Counted from the first letter of the stretch, positions 1 through 7,950 are shown. The stretch is DNA of 13,933 nucleotides from Methanobacterium formicicum (GCF_029848115.1 NZ_JARVXG010000030.1:1-13933), one strand, 5' to 3'. Notes: generated from the sequence alone by a model not told the origin. Program-made: numbers and translations.

Positions 1-494
1 GGGTTAAATCCATGGCCATGATCCATGAGAAGCTTTATCAATCTCCTAACCTCACCCGGGTTGATTTCAAGGACTACATAGAAAAACTGGCATCAAACCT
101 GATTTACACCTACAAAATAGAAAACCGGGATATTGAACAGGTTTTCGAGGTTAAAGATGTGGAGATGAATATCGACACCGCCATACCCTGTGGACTCATT
201 ATAAACGAACTGATAACAAACAGTTTAAAGTACGCATTCCCCCCTTCCTTCCAGAATAAGAAAGGAGTTATTAAAATAAAGCTGGTTCAAACCGGTAACC
301 TGTTCCAGCTGGAGATCTCCGATAATGGGGTGGGATTACACGCTGATATTGAGCCAGAAAATGCGGAGACACTGGGGCTGCAACTGGTGCACACCCTGGT
401 AAATCAGTTAGATGGGAGCCTAAAAATCGACAGGATTCGCGGGACAAAGTTCACCATTACTTTCCAGGAACTGAATTACAAAGAACGGATTTAG
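1..494 (+). CDS. Sensor histidine kinase, C-terminal part (HisKA_2 end plus HATPase_c), cut by window start
   Basis: The frame is open from the first base ([14 protein letters not shown]), so the gene starts before the window; the ATG at 12 is internal. The [14 protein letters not shown] stretch is the usual end of the HisKA_2 dimerisation domain, so the phosphoacceptor His lies upstream and is not visible. The HATPase_c domain that binds ATP follows. Numbering from the ATG at 12, the N box is [15 protein letters not shown] (about 62-76, with E66 and N70), the G1 box is SDNGVGL (about 103-109), the G2 box is TLGLQLV (about 120-126), and the fold closes with GTKFTITF. No receiver domain follows. 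Kinases of this class in Methanobacteriales usually carry PAS or GAF sensor domains at the N-terminus, but that part cannot be seen. It converges with gadB, leaving an 86-base gap with no clear terminator. Confidence 0.93.
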   Translation, partial: VKSMAMIHEKLYQSPNLTRVDFKDYIEKLASNLIYTYKIENRDIEQVFEVKDVEMNIDTAIPCGLIINELITNSLKYAFPPSFQNKKGVIKIKLVQTGNLFQLEISDNGVGLHADIEPENAETLGLQLVHTLVNQLDGSLKIDRIRGTKFTITFQELNYKERI

Positions 495-580
495 ATAAAA
501 TAAGTAGGATAGAACTAGTCACCTAAGAATAGAACTATCACTAACTTTATTCCCTAATTTTCATACCAGACTTTAATGGA

Positions 581-1969
581 TCAATAAAGTAAGGTGGGGT
601 TAGATTCCTTCACCGCTTTAGGTCCCTCTTTTTCCAGTTTATGGTAGGCTTCCATCAGATCCTCCAGGAGCATTTCCACCATATCCCGGCCGAAGTTTTC
701 CTTAACCACAATTCGCAGGACAGCCACATCCTCTGCATCGGCGGGCAGAGTGTAGGCCGGGACAATCCATCCCTTCTCCCGCAGTTTTTCTGAAAGCTGG
801 AAAACCGTGAAATCTGCGTTCTTTAGAGTTACCGCCACCAGGGGGACAATGATATTTTTATTGATAAGTTCAAATTTACCAGAATTTTCAAGTTCACCGG
901 CCAGATAAAGGGTGTTATCGAACATGTTAGTCATTATATCCTTATAACCCTTCCTACCCAGCCTGATGAGGTTATAGTACTGGGCGATTATGGTACTGCT
1001 TCCCTTGGAAAAATTAAGGGAATAATTGGGCATCAATCCCCCCAGGTAGTTGATATCGAATATCAGATCTTCAGGCAGGTCGGATTTGTCCTTGAATATT
1101 ATCCAGCCCACTCCCGGGTACACCAGGCCGTACTTATGGCCCGATACATTGATGGATTTCACCTGTTCCAGTCTGAAGTCCCATTCCATGTCCGGGAAAA
1201 TGAATGGTGCCACAAAGCCCCCACTGGCCCCATCCACATGTATGGGTATATCCCATCCTTTAGTTTTCTTGATATCCACCAGTAAATCGTTTATTTCCTT
1301 GATTGGGTCCATTTGTCCGGTGAAGGTTGTCCCAATGACTGCCCCTACGGCTATGGTGTTTTCATCAACTTCCTGGGCCACGTCCCGGGCAGTTATGGTG
1401 TAATGATCCCGGGTTAAGGGTATTAACTTCAGTTCCACGTCGAAGTAGCGGGCGAACTTCTCCCACACCGTGTGCACATCGGCCCCCATGACTATGTTGG
1501 GTTTATCCGCGGGTTTGCCCTCTTTTTCCCTTCGCTGTCTCCAGGTCCATTTATGGGCCAGAAGTCCCAGCATGATGGCCTCTGAGGATCCGATGGTTCC
1601 GGTTCCCACTGATTTGCACTCGTGGGGTGCGTTAAAGAGCCGGGCTAACATGTTAACCACCCGGTCCTGGATTTTGGAGGTCTGGGGGTATTCATCGTTG
1701 TCCACGTAATTTTTACCCATGGTATCCATGATCAGCTGGTCAGCCTCGGGTTCCATCCAGGTGGTTACGAAACTGGCCAGGTTAAGGGCGGGATTCCCAT
1801 CCAGGTTCAGTTCCTCGTGTATCAACTGGTAGGCTGCTTTAGCGGGCATTCCATCTTCAGGCATCTCGTATTTCGGGATACTCTCACTAAAGTAGCGACT
1901 TCCGTAGGTGGTGGTGTGTTCCCTTTCTGATCTTTTCAGTTTCCCCAGGTCTAATTTTTCTGATAACAA
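581..1969 (-). CDS. gadB: Glutamate decarboxylase (PLP-dependent, GadA/GadB type)
   Basis: It should convert glutamate to GABA and CO2 in the cytoplasm, consuming a proton. The 462-residue length is close to the 466 of E. coli GadB, and collinear motifs are clear: [20 protein letters not shown] (93-112), [14 protein letters not shown] (122-135), the pyridine-nitrogen Asp in HVDGASGGF (244-252, D246) and the PLP lysine in SGHKYG (K279), followed by GWIIFKD. The conserved INYLGG and [11 protein letters not shown] segments are also present. This is the bacterial/plant-like GAD group, not the shorter archaeal MfnA decarboxylase. The start is a TTG at 1969 supported by a strong Shine-Dalgarno; upstream in-frame codons give no better start. 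No antiporter gene (GadC) is adjacent, so its role in acid resistance or GABA metabolism is open. Its base composition is less AT-rich than the flanking gaps. Confidence 0.95.
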   Translation of the reverse strand: MLSEKLDLGKLKRSEREHTTTYGSRYFSESIPKYEMPEDGMPAKAAYQLIHEELNLDGNPALNLASFVTTWMEPEADQLIMDTMGKNYVDNDEYPQTSKIQDRVVNMLARLFNAPHECKSVGTGTIGSSEAIMLGLLAHKWTWRQRREKEGKPADKPNIVMGADVHTVWEKFARYFDVELKLIPLTRDHYTITARDVAQEVDENTIAVGAVIGTTFTGQMDPIKEINDLLVDIKKTKGWDIPIHVDGASGGFVAPFIFPDMEWDFRLEQVKSINVSGHKYGLVYPGVGWIIFKDKSDLPEDLIFDINYLGGLMPNYSLNFSKGSSTIIAQYYNLIRLGRKGYKDIMTNMFDNTLYLAGELENSGKFELINKNIIVPLVAVTLKNADFTVFQLSEKLREKGWIVPAYTLPADAEDVAVLRIVVKENFGRDMVEMLLEDLMEAYHKLEKEGPKAVKESNPTLLY

Positions 1970-1975
1970 TTAAAA

Positions 1976-1984
1976 CACTCCTTG
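1976..1984 (-). promoter_or_regulatory. Shine-Dalgarno fixing the TTG start of gadB
   Basis: On the minus strand CAAGGAGTG lies here, with about 6 bases before the TTG at 1969. The only nearby ATG (minus strand, starting at 1990) reads into a stop after six codons, so the TTG is the supported start. Confidence 0.75.
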
Positions 1985-2012
1985 TGCCATTGAATTCTCT
2001 ATTAAATTATGG

Positions 2013-2031
2013 AGTTTAAAGTGGTTAAACT
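2013..2031. promoter_or_regulatory. Inverted repeat in the gadB promoter region
   Basis: AGTTTAA and TTAAACT form perfect 7-base arms around the spacer AGTGG. It sits 44-62 bases upstream of the gadB start codon and includes a TTTAAACT-like sequence on the minus strand that could act as box A. A repressor site overlapping the gadB promoter is an inference from position only. Confidence 0.4.
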
Positions 2032-2174
2032 TTGTTCATAGCTACAGCCAGCCCTTCTGAGCTATCTACTTTTCCGGCATTATTTACAAGATTTTTCTTA
2101 AAATTAGAATATTTAAGCCGTAATATAATTTTAAAAGGTTTTAAATTATTTAATCTATCAAATAATTCAAATAA

Positions 2175-2205
2175 TTTTGAGTATTACTCAAAAAAGATTT
2201 ATATA
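2175..2205 (+). promoter_or_regulatory. Palindrome abutting a TATA box (regulated promoter)
   Basis: TTTTGAGTA-T-TACTCAAAA (2175-2193) is a perfect 9+1+9 inverted repeat. Four bases after it, TTTATATA (2198-2205) is a textbook archaeal box A, preceded by the purine-rich AAAAAGA expected of a BRE. Transcription would begin near 2228, giving a leader of about 170 bases before cfbA. The palindrome touches the BRE, where a bound regulator would block TFB. The regulator is unknown; a metal- or cobamide-responsive factor would fit the downstream gene, but this is a guess. Confidence 0.5.
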
Positions 2206-2396
2206 ACCTTTAAATAGGATGATAATCCATATTACTTCCATAGAATGGATTGTAGTATTAAATGAGTAAGGGTTATTACCCCTGAGCTATAGGACAGTTA
2301 TCGATTTAAAAAACCAGTATAATGGAAAATATGGCCCTTAAATTTTTAATACAGATATTTAAAAGCTTTAAATGAGAAGTTAAGTGGGATGATAAT

Positions 2397-2822
2397 ATGG
2401 TGACAAGTTCAGACTCAGAAAACATAGGCATTTTACTGGTGGGACACGGTAGCAGTTTATCCTCGGGGAATGAAGTGGTGTACCGCCTGTGGGAGCAGTA
2501 TAAGGAAGAATCAGATTACCCGGTGGAAGTGGGATTTATGAACATTGAAAAACCCACCATACCCACAGCCATTAACACCCTGGCCAAGGAGGGGGTTTCC
2601 CGGATCATTGCTGTGCCGGTTTTCCTGGCCCATGGTCTCCACACCAAGGAAGATATTCCCTACATGCTGGGTTTAGGTGAACCAAGAAAAGATGCCGGAT
2701 ACTACAACCAGGAAAGGGAAAAAATTGAATTTGAGGGCCAGATAACTTACATTGAACCCCTGGGAGCCGACAAGAGGATCGTGGAGATACTTAAAAAGAA
2801 GGTAGAAGATTCCCTTGAATAA
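2397..2822 (+). CDS. cfbA: Sirohydrochlorin nickel/cobalt chelatase (short CbiX type)
   Basis: It inserts Ni2+ into sirohydrochlorin as the first dedicated step of coenzyme F430 synthesis, and the same short enzymes can insert Co2+ for cobamides. At 141 residues it is the single-domain archaeal CbiX-S/CfbA form that works as a homodimer. The two metal-binding His regions are visible: LLVGHGSS (12-19, H17) and FLAHGLHTKEDIP (76-88, H79 and H82; the GxHxxxDIP His is the usual ligand). The ATG at 2397 follows GTGGGATGAT (2384-2393), a partial Shine-Dalgarno, and a TTTAAATG box centred 26-27 bases upstream could alternatively make the mRNA leaderless. No other F430 or cobamide gene is beside it. 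The product is cytoplasmic. Confidence 0.93.
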   Translation: MVTSSDSENIGILLVGHGSSLSSGNEVVYRLWEQYKEESDYPVEVGFMNIEKPTIPTAINTLAKEGVSRIIAVPVFLAHGLHTKEDIPYMLGLGEPRKDAGYYNQEREKIEFEGQITYIEPLGADKRIVEILKKKVEDSLE

Positions 2823-2931
2823 GGGAGTTTACACTGACGATTCTACCATGGGGTATTATGATTCTTTCAATAATGGAAAGTCCTTATCAAAAGAATATCC
2901 CATTATTTAAATGAAATCAAGTAAATAGAAA

Positions 2932-2938
2932 TTTTTTT
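2932..2938 (+). terminator. Possible T-run terminator after cfbA
   Basis: Seven T residues follow a region that can fold (CTTTC/GAAAG arms near 2865-2881, flanked by GATTCTTT and AAAGAATA). Archaeal termination relies mainly on such T-runs, so this may end the cfbA transcript about 110 bases after the stop. Confidence 0.35.
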
Positions 2939-3174
2939 AATACTTACCTTGTCCACATCAGATTTAGAAAGAATTATAATTACGGGGGACATAATTTACA
3001 TTAGTACTCATTGGGATAGGGTCAATGTTAAACTGTCTGATATTAAAATTTCATACTATCCATTTATAAATCTTCAAAAGAGCTATTGGATACATTGTGC
3101 TGACTTGACTATGATTCTAAAAATAAATGATCTCTCTAACTCAATCTAATTACTTAATTTAATGAAAATTAAAA

Positions 3175-3183
3175 GGAAGTGAT
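3175..3183 (+). promoter_or_regulatory. Shine-Dalgarno selecting the TTG start of the FUSC gene
   Basis: GGAAGTGAT matches eight of nine bases of GGAGGTGAT. An ATG overlaps it at 3182 but is in another frame that soon stops; the TTG at 3187 is the in-frame start at workable spacing. Confidence 0.7.
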
Positions 3184-3186
3184 GTT

Positions 3187-5178
<1,992 letters not shown>

Positions 5179-5212
5179 AAAAATAAATTGCCCACTAAGA
5201 AGAGTTAAAAGA

Positions 5213-5221
5213 TATTTAATA
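5213..5221 (+). promoter_or_regulatory. Candidate box A for the tiny ORF at 5274
   Basis: TATTTAATA with AAAAG just upstream resembles an archaeal box A. Transcription would begin near 5243, giving about 30 bases of leader that contain the perfect Shine-Dalgarno at 5263-5271. Confidence 0.35.
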
Positions 5222-5273
5222 AGTGGTAAACTGTCGAGTAGGTAAGAAGCAAACACATCGTGGGAGGTGATAT

Positions 5274-5330
5274 GTGGACTTACTTTACATCATCAACACA
5301 ATTACATGGAATGAATTAATAATTAAATAG
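5274..5330 (+). CDS. Tiny ORF (18 codons) behind a perfect Shine-Dalgarno; microprotein or truncated gene
   Basis: GGAGGTGAT (5263-5271) matches the expected anti-16S sequence at all nine positions. A GTG six bases after GGAGG opens a frame encoding MDLLYIINTITWNELIIK and a TAG stop. The competing ATG at 5272 would give the 15-residue MWTYFTSSTQLHGMN at poorer spacing. The hydrophobic product looks like the beginning of a membrane protein, so the simplest reading is the stump of a gene whose body has been lost; a genuine microprotein is also possible. A small hairpin with a T-run follows at 5383-5398. No homologue is recognised. Confidence 0.35.
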   Translation: MDLLYIINTITWNELIIK

Positions 5331-5382
5331 TAAAATGGCATAGTAGTATTAATCCAGAATTTAGGATATGTTATGCGTTTTG

Positions 5383-5398
5383 CCTATAAGGCCTTTTT
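5383..5398 (+). terminator. Small hairpin plus T-run
   Basis: GCCT-ATA-AGGC followed by C and TTTTT on the plus strand could end a short transcript from the 5213 promoter. It overlaps the stop codon of the opposing 50-residue gene. The stem is only four base pairs. Confidence 0.35.
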
Positions 5399-5536
5399 AG
5401 TTTGGTTTATCTTTTCAATTTTCTTGGCTACCTCAATTGAAATTATATTAATGGACTGAATTCTTGCTTTAGCATTCCTTTCTAAAGCCTCTTCCGCGTA
5501 TTTTATCTCAATGTCTTCCCTATCGTCTCTTGCCAT
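5384..5536 (-). CDS. Small hypothetical protein, 50 residues
   Basis: An ATG at 5536 preceded by AAGGAT (complement of 5544-5549) at seven bases opens a 50-codon frame. The product starts MARDDREDIEIKYAEEALER and is almost entirely charged, heptad-like helix (Glu/Lys/Arg with regularly placed Ile, Ala and Leu), with a second helix around INIISIEVAKKIEKI. It has no Cys and no transmembrane segment. The sequence resembles a small helical DNA-binding or assembly protein, but I do not recognise a family. Good start signals and balanced composition argue for a real gene. An imperfect palindrome around CTTAAG (5553-5571) lies just upstream and might be an operator. Function unknown. Confidence 0.6.
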   Translation of the reverse strand: MARDDREDIEIKYAEEALERNAKARIQSINIISIEVAKKIEKINQTKKAL

Positions 5537-5697
5537 GAATAAAATCCTTACAGGAATCACTTAAGGAGTCCATTCAATTAATCCAATATCTGGGCCTATT
5601 TCATCACCATTTTTATCTTTGCATAATCAAAATAATAAATAATCCTAATAGATTTGGTTCGGTGAAAACTGTTAGGAAGGCTACTTAGACAATTTAT

Positions 5698-5862
5698 TCA
5701 AAAAAAAAACTCTTTAACCTCCTTCAATTCCTGACTTATCTTGATACCCTGGGGACAGTGCTCTTCACAAACACCACACTCACTACACACTGCAGCGTGT
5801 TCATGTTCGGGTTTTATTTGGGCATTTTCTGCCAGGAATCCGGATCCATGTCCTTGAATTTT
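5698..5862 (-). pseudogene. C-terminal [4Fe-4S] stub of an iron-sulfur aldo/keto reductase
   Basis: On the minus strand this frame reads PEHEHAAVCSECGVCEEHCP, then QGIKISQELKEVKEFFF and a stop. The C-x2-C-x2-C-x3-CP motif followed by xGIxIxxELKxVxEF is the tail found on ferredoxin-like aldo/keto reductases. Everything upstream is missing: the frame is closed by a TGA just above 5862 and has no start codon. It overlaps the 3' end of the tautomerase gene in another frame, as if that gene had been joined onto the remains. A run of ten A (5700-5709, plus strand) encodes the terminal Phe codons. An alternative is that a frameshift once fused, or still fuses, the tautomerase to this cluster motif. 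Confidence 0.6.
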
Positions 5863-6038
5863 TCAGTACAGGGTACTCCACCTAATCCCCAGTGGGATTG
5901 TGGAATTTCGTGTATTATGACCTCCACTGCTTCGGGTGAAATTCCAACATCCGAGAAGACTTTGGTTAGATTCTCAATTAAATACTCGATTTTTTCCTGT
6001 TCGAAACCTTTCCATATGTTCACATGAAGTACTGGCAT
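5814..6038 (-). CDS. 4-oxalocrotonate tautomerase-like protein
   Basis: The 74-residue product begins MPVLHVNIWKG, so removal of the initiator Met exposes the catalytic Pro1 of the tautomerase superfamily. That requirement fixes the ATG at 6038 rather than the ATG four codons earlier, which lies inside the likely Shine-Dalgarno (GGTGGT, complement of 6043-6048). The rest follows the family: a helix around EKIEYLIENLTKVFSD, then VEVIIHEIPQSHWGLGGVP. Family members tautomerise enols or dehalogenate small substrates; the substrate here is not known. The last dozen residues after GGVPCTEKFKD extend slightly beyond the usual 60-65, where the gene runs over the aldo/keto reductase remnant. It is divergent from an HxlR regulator, a common pairing for redox or electrophile-response enzymes. 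Cytoplasmic, probably oligomeric. Confidence 0.85.
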   Translation of the reverse strand: MPVLHVNIWKGFEQEKIEYLIENLTKVFSDVGISPEAVEVIIHEIPQSHWGLGGVPCTEKFKDMDPDSWQKMPK

Positions 6039-6109
6039 TTTTACCACCATTCCCTTGTTTCAATGATTTATTTATTAATGAAAATGAACAAGATCATAAA
6101 TAAACAAAT

Positions 6110-6125
6110 CACAATGCAAATTGTG
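6110..6125. promoter_or_regulatory. Inverted repeat CACAAT-GCAA-ATTGTG between tautomerase and HxlR genes
   Basis: Perfect 6-base arms with a 4-base spacer, near the middle of the divergent promoter region. HxlR proteins bind as dimers to dyad sites like this near their own genes. A possible minus-strand box A for the tautomerase (complement of 6095-6105, GTTTATTTATG) lies next to it. Confidence 0.45.
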
Positions 6126-6155
6126 TTAAACTAACTTAAAGTAGTTTTTCTAACC

Positions 6156-6172
6156 ATTGGGTAATTACCAAT
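6156..6172. promoter_or_regulatory. Palindrome around GGTAATTACC just upstream of hxlR-type gene
   Basis: GGTAATTACC (6160-6169) is a perfect 10-base palindrome flanked by ATTG and AAT, making a near-symmetric 17-base site about 20 bases before the start of the HxlR gene. Position suggests autoregulation. Confidence 0.4.
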
Positions 6173-6191
6173 AGGTAAGTGGGGAATTAGA

Positions 6192-6584
6192 ATGGGTAAC
6201 GATTATTTAAAAGAACTTTACCAAACTGTAGACGATACTTTCAGCTACCTCCGGAAGAAATGGACTATCCCTATAATTAAAGGATTATTCTGTGATTGTA
6301 AAAATTTTAAGGGTTTCCTGGAACTTAATCCTGGATTGAGCAGTAAGGTCTTATCGGAAAGACTTAAAGAATTAGAAGAAAACGGTGTAGTGGAAAAAAT
6401 AGTGTTAAACTCATCTGCAGGCCATACAGAGTACTATTTAACTGAAAAAGGGCGCAGATTAAATAGGATCATCTTTGAAATGTTTAATTTTGCCCTGGAT
6501 GAAGTTTTAAAAAGTGAAGATAGCATTAAATTAAGAGAAGAATCCAAAGAATCATTGAAAGAAACTTTACAGATGAATTGTTAG
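6192..6584 (+). CDS. HxlR-family winged-helix transcriptional regulator
   Basis: The 130-residue product has the HxlR plan: KKWTIPIIKGL (22-32) as the opening helix, FKGFLELNPGLSSKVLSERL (39-58) as helix-turn-helix, KELEENGVVEKI, then a wing ending HTEYYLTEKGRRL (78-90), and a dimerisation helix. The usual Cys just before the KW motif is absent; instead there is CDC at 34-36 and a final Cys130, so any thiol sensing would differ from the YodB/HypR model. The start ATG follows GTGGGGAATTAG, a weak Shine-Dalgarno. Two palindromes lie between it and the divergent tautomerase gene, its likely target. A small antitoxin-like gene starts 12 bases after its stop, probably in the same operon. Confidence 0.88.
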   Translation: MGNDYLKELYQTVDDTFSYLRKKWTIPIIKGLFCDCKNFKGFLELNPGLSSKVLSERLKELEENGVVEKIVLNSSAGHTEYYLTEKGRRLNRIIFEMFNFALDEVLKSEDSIKLREESKESLKETLQMNC

Positions 6585-6595
6585 TGGTGAAGAAC

Positions 6596-6751
6596 ATGGC
6601 CAGAGCAATTGCAACAACACCCACGTTAACCGGGAAGGATACAGACCGTTTCGCTAGAAATCTGAACAAACCAGCAACATCCGAAAAGAAGAAATTCTTG
6701 AAAGAATCCCTTAAAGTTTACAGGACTATTAAAGCTAATAGCGAACGCTAG
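6596..6751 (+). CDS. Small antitoxin-like protein, 51 residues
   Basis: An ATG five bases after GTGGTGA opens a 51-codon frame starting MARAIATTPTLTGKDTDRF, with a basic helix KKKFLKESLKVYRTIKAN near the end. Short archaeal and bacterial proteins with the pattern TPTLxGxDAxxF followed by a Lys/Glu-rich helix are often encoded just before toxin genes; I recall this from general knowledge and cannot verify it here. The spacing to the HxlR stop (11 bases, with the Shine-Dalgarno inside) implies co-transcription. No toxin gene follows: the next gene downstream is the convergent HEPN gene. It may be an orphan antitoxin, or have another role. Confidence 0.6.
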   Translation: MARAIATTPTLTGKDTDRFARNLNKPATSEKKKFLKESLKVYRTIKANSER

Positions 6752-6800
6752 GCAACCTAATGTTCTAAATCTTTTTACAGAATATATAAAACGTGCCCAT

Positions 6801-7331
6801 TTATTCAATAATAAGTTTTTCAAGTTCATAAACAAATTGTTTAGCTCTTTCTAGTGAGGTTCCTGCTTTGGATGCTTTTACCTCATACCCTAAGACATAT
6901 TGAGAATCATTCCTCTTTTTATGTTCTAGATCATAAAGTTCGATTATATCATCAGTTAAATTATCTATTTCATCAAATTCAGTTCTAGCTTCATCAAGAT
7001 CCTCAAAAAGCTGTTTCTTTAATTTATTTCTCACTAAAACAATTAGTGCATCGCCAGTTACGCGATGCGAAACCTCACCACTTACTTTAAAACCAATTGA
7101 AATTAAAACAGCTTTCGCCATATAATACATTGAATAGTAAGAAGAAACAATGACCCACAATGGAGAAAAATCTTTTTTATTTAGAAAATCAGCTACACTT
7201 AAACTTTCTAAAGCATTATCGTGCAAAGCATCGATTAGATTCTCCTCAGGGGCTACTTTTTTAATTAGTCCTTCATTCAAATCTTTTCTAAAATTCGATT
7301 CCGCTATTTTTATTCGTTCTGGGTCTAACAT
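6801..7331 (-). CDS. HEPN-domain protein (probable toxin/RNase partner of the MNT protein)
   Basis: The 176-residue all-helical product resembles HEPN proteins: ALESLSVADFLNKKDF (40-55), the aromatic helix WVIVSSYYSMYYMAKAVLISIG (59-80) and SGEVSHRVTGDALI (84-97). Active HEPN RNases use an RX4-6H motif near the end; the matching place here reads RNDSQY (140-145), with Tyr instead of His, as in some HEPN subgroups whose nuclease activity is unproven. Its ATG at 7331 lies 44 bases inside the end of the upstream MNT gene, so translation is coupled and the two products are probably made together. MNT-HEPN pairs act as toxin-antitoxin modules in which the nucleotidyltransferase modifies and silences the HEPN protein. 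Whether this one is toxic is inferred. Confidence 0.78.
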   Translation of the reverse strand: MLDPERIKIAESNFRKDLNEGLIKKVAPEENLIDALHDNALESLSVADFLNKKDFSPLWVIVSSYYSMYYMAKAVLISIGFKVSGEVSHRVTGDALIVLVRNKLKKQLFEDLDEARTEFDEIDNLTDDIIELYDLEHKKRNDSQYVLGYEVKASKAGTSLERAKQFVYELEKLIIE

Positions 7332-7896
7332 GCTCCAACATCCTATAATAATCTTCTATCCCAATCAATATAATGTTTCTATCCAATAATTCAGAAACTA
7401 CGCTAAACTCATTGGTTTTAGCCATATTCATAAACTGATCAAAAGATAATATCGTAGGGTGAATATCTAATGGTAACAAATTTATTTTCCTTTCAAATTC
7501 CTTCTCACGATTTATTTCAGATATTATCATCAAATCTATATCAGAATGTTTGGATGCTGTTCCTTTAGCGTAAGATCCGAAAATTAAAGCAATAAATGGA
7601 AAATTTAGGTTATATAATTTTTGATTTAAAATTTTTAGATCAGTATTTTTTTCAAGGAGGTCTTTAGTACGCTCATATTCTGCTTGGAATATAAGTGGGT
7701 GGACTTTTTTATTTAGAGAACATCTATAAGAAGAACCAATCTTTTCAAGAGTTACTAGATCATCTAGCTCTAATTTCTTAATAATTTTATAAACATTAGC
7801 ATAGGGTATTTTTACTCTGTTGGCTATTTGACGAATGCTACTCCCCTGTCCGAATGTTACCAAATCTTTTACTATTTCGATCTTATTGTCTTTCAT
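7288..7896 (-). CDS. Winged-helix/minimal nucleotidyltransferase fusion (MNT antitoxin-like)
   Basis: The 202-residue product joins an N-terminal winged helix (about 1-65, with SIRQIANRVKIPYANVYKII as helix-turn-helix and YRCSLNKK as wing) to a minimal nucleotidyltransferase domain (about 75-175). The catalytic signature FGSYAKGTASKHSDIDL (106-122) fits GSx10DxD with D119 and D121; a third acidic residue may be D144 in LPLDIHP. Free MNT antitoxins transfer AMP to HEPN toxins; here the DNA-binding domain should also make it the operon repressor, matching the dense operator array immediately upstream. The ATG at 7896 has AGGAG (complement of 7903-7907) at about six bases. It overlaps the following HEPN gene by 44 bases. 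Both genes are AT-rich compared with the next genes. Confidence 0.85.
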   Translation of the reverse strand: MKDNKIEIVKDLVTFGQGSSIRQIANRVKIPYANVYKIIKKLELDDLVTLEKIGSSYRCSLNKKVHPLIFQAEYERTKDLLEKNTDLKILNQKLYNLNFPFIALIFGSYAKGTASKHSDIDLMIISEINREKEFERKINLLPLDIHPTILSFDQFMNMAKTNEFSVVSELLDRNIILIGIEDYYRMLEHVRPRTNKNSGIEF

Positions 7897-7908
7897 GAGA
7901 AACTCCTG

Positions 7909-7950
7909 TTATAGTAAATATGATATAATATTATATCAAACTTACTATAA
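7909..7950. promoter_or_regulatory. 42-bp nested palindrome, probable operator of the MNT/HEPN operon
   Basis: TTATAGTA (7909-7916) and its exact complement TACTATAA (7943-7950) flank TGATATAATATTATATCA (7921-7938), itself a perfect 18-base palindrome. All share one centre at 7929.5, with 4-base gaps on both sides, so only the gaps break the symmetry. The element begins one base upstream of the MNT Shine-Dalgarno and covers the place where box A and the transcription start must be. It is best read as an operator for a dimeric or tetrameric regulator, most likely the MNT protein's own winged helix. Confidence 0.7.

Larger units (their letters stand above)
1970..2396. other. 427-base AT-rich intergenic region between divergent gadB and cfbA
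   Basis: No convincing gene is seen; the one ORF here (2032-2217, TTG start, low-complexity Asn/Phe/Lys product) has no ribosome binding site and no recognisable family. The region holds the gadB promoter-side inverted repeat (2013-2031), a perfect 19-base interrupted palindrome with an adjoining TATA box (2175-2205), a 7-base inverted repeat AATCCAT/ATGGATT (2224-2251), and possible box A elements near cfbA at 2358-2365 (TTTAAAAG) and 2367-2374 (TTTAAATG). Confidence 0.6.
2823..3186. other. 364-base intergenic region between cfbA and the FUSC gene
   Basis: No supported gene. A 66-codon TTG-initiated ORF (2949-3149) has no Shine-Dalgarno and no recognisable motif. The region holds the possible cfbA terminator and, near its end, the FUSC ribosome binding site. 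Confidence 0.5.

Noticed and set aside
509..537. Direct repeat ATAGAACTA in the kinase-gadB gap (509-517 and 529-537)
   Set aside because: Only nine bases, two copies, no link to a promoter or element; likely chance.
1050..1709. Plus-strand ORFs within gadB
   Set aside because: They are antisense shadows of an unmistakable decarboxylase gene.
2032..2217. 61-codon plus-strand ORF in the gadB-cfbA gap
   Set aside because: TTG start without Shine-Dalgarno, low-complexity product, and it runs across the palindrome and TATA box.
2228..2396. Metal or cobalamin riboswitch in the possible cfbA leader
   Set aside because: I found no conserved riboswitch core, only weak short hairpins such as GGGT-TATT-ACCC, and a nearer promoter may make the leader very short.
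2949..3149. 66-codon plus-strand ORF before the FUSC gene
   Set aside because: TTG start, no ribosome binding site, no recognisable motif; looks like chance in AT-rich DNA.
3182..3184. ATG as start of the FUSC gene
   Set aside because: It is out of frame and inside the Shine-Dalgarno; the in-frame start is the TTG at 3187.
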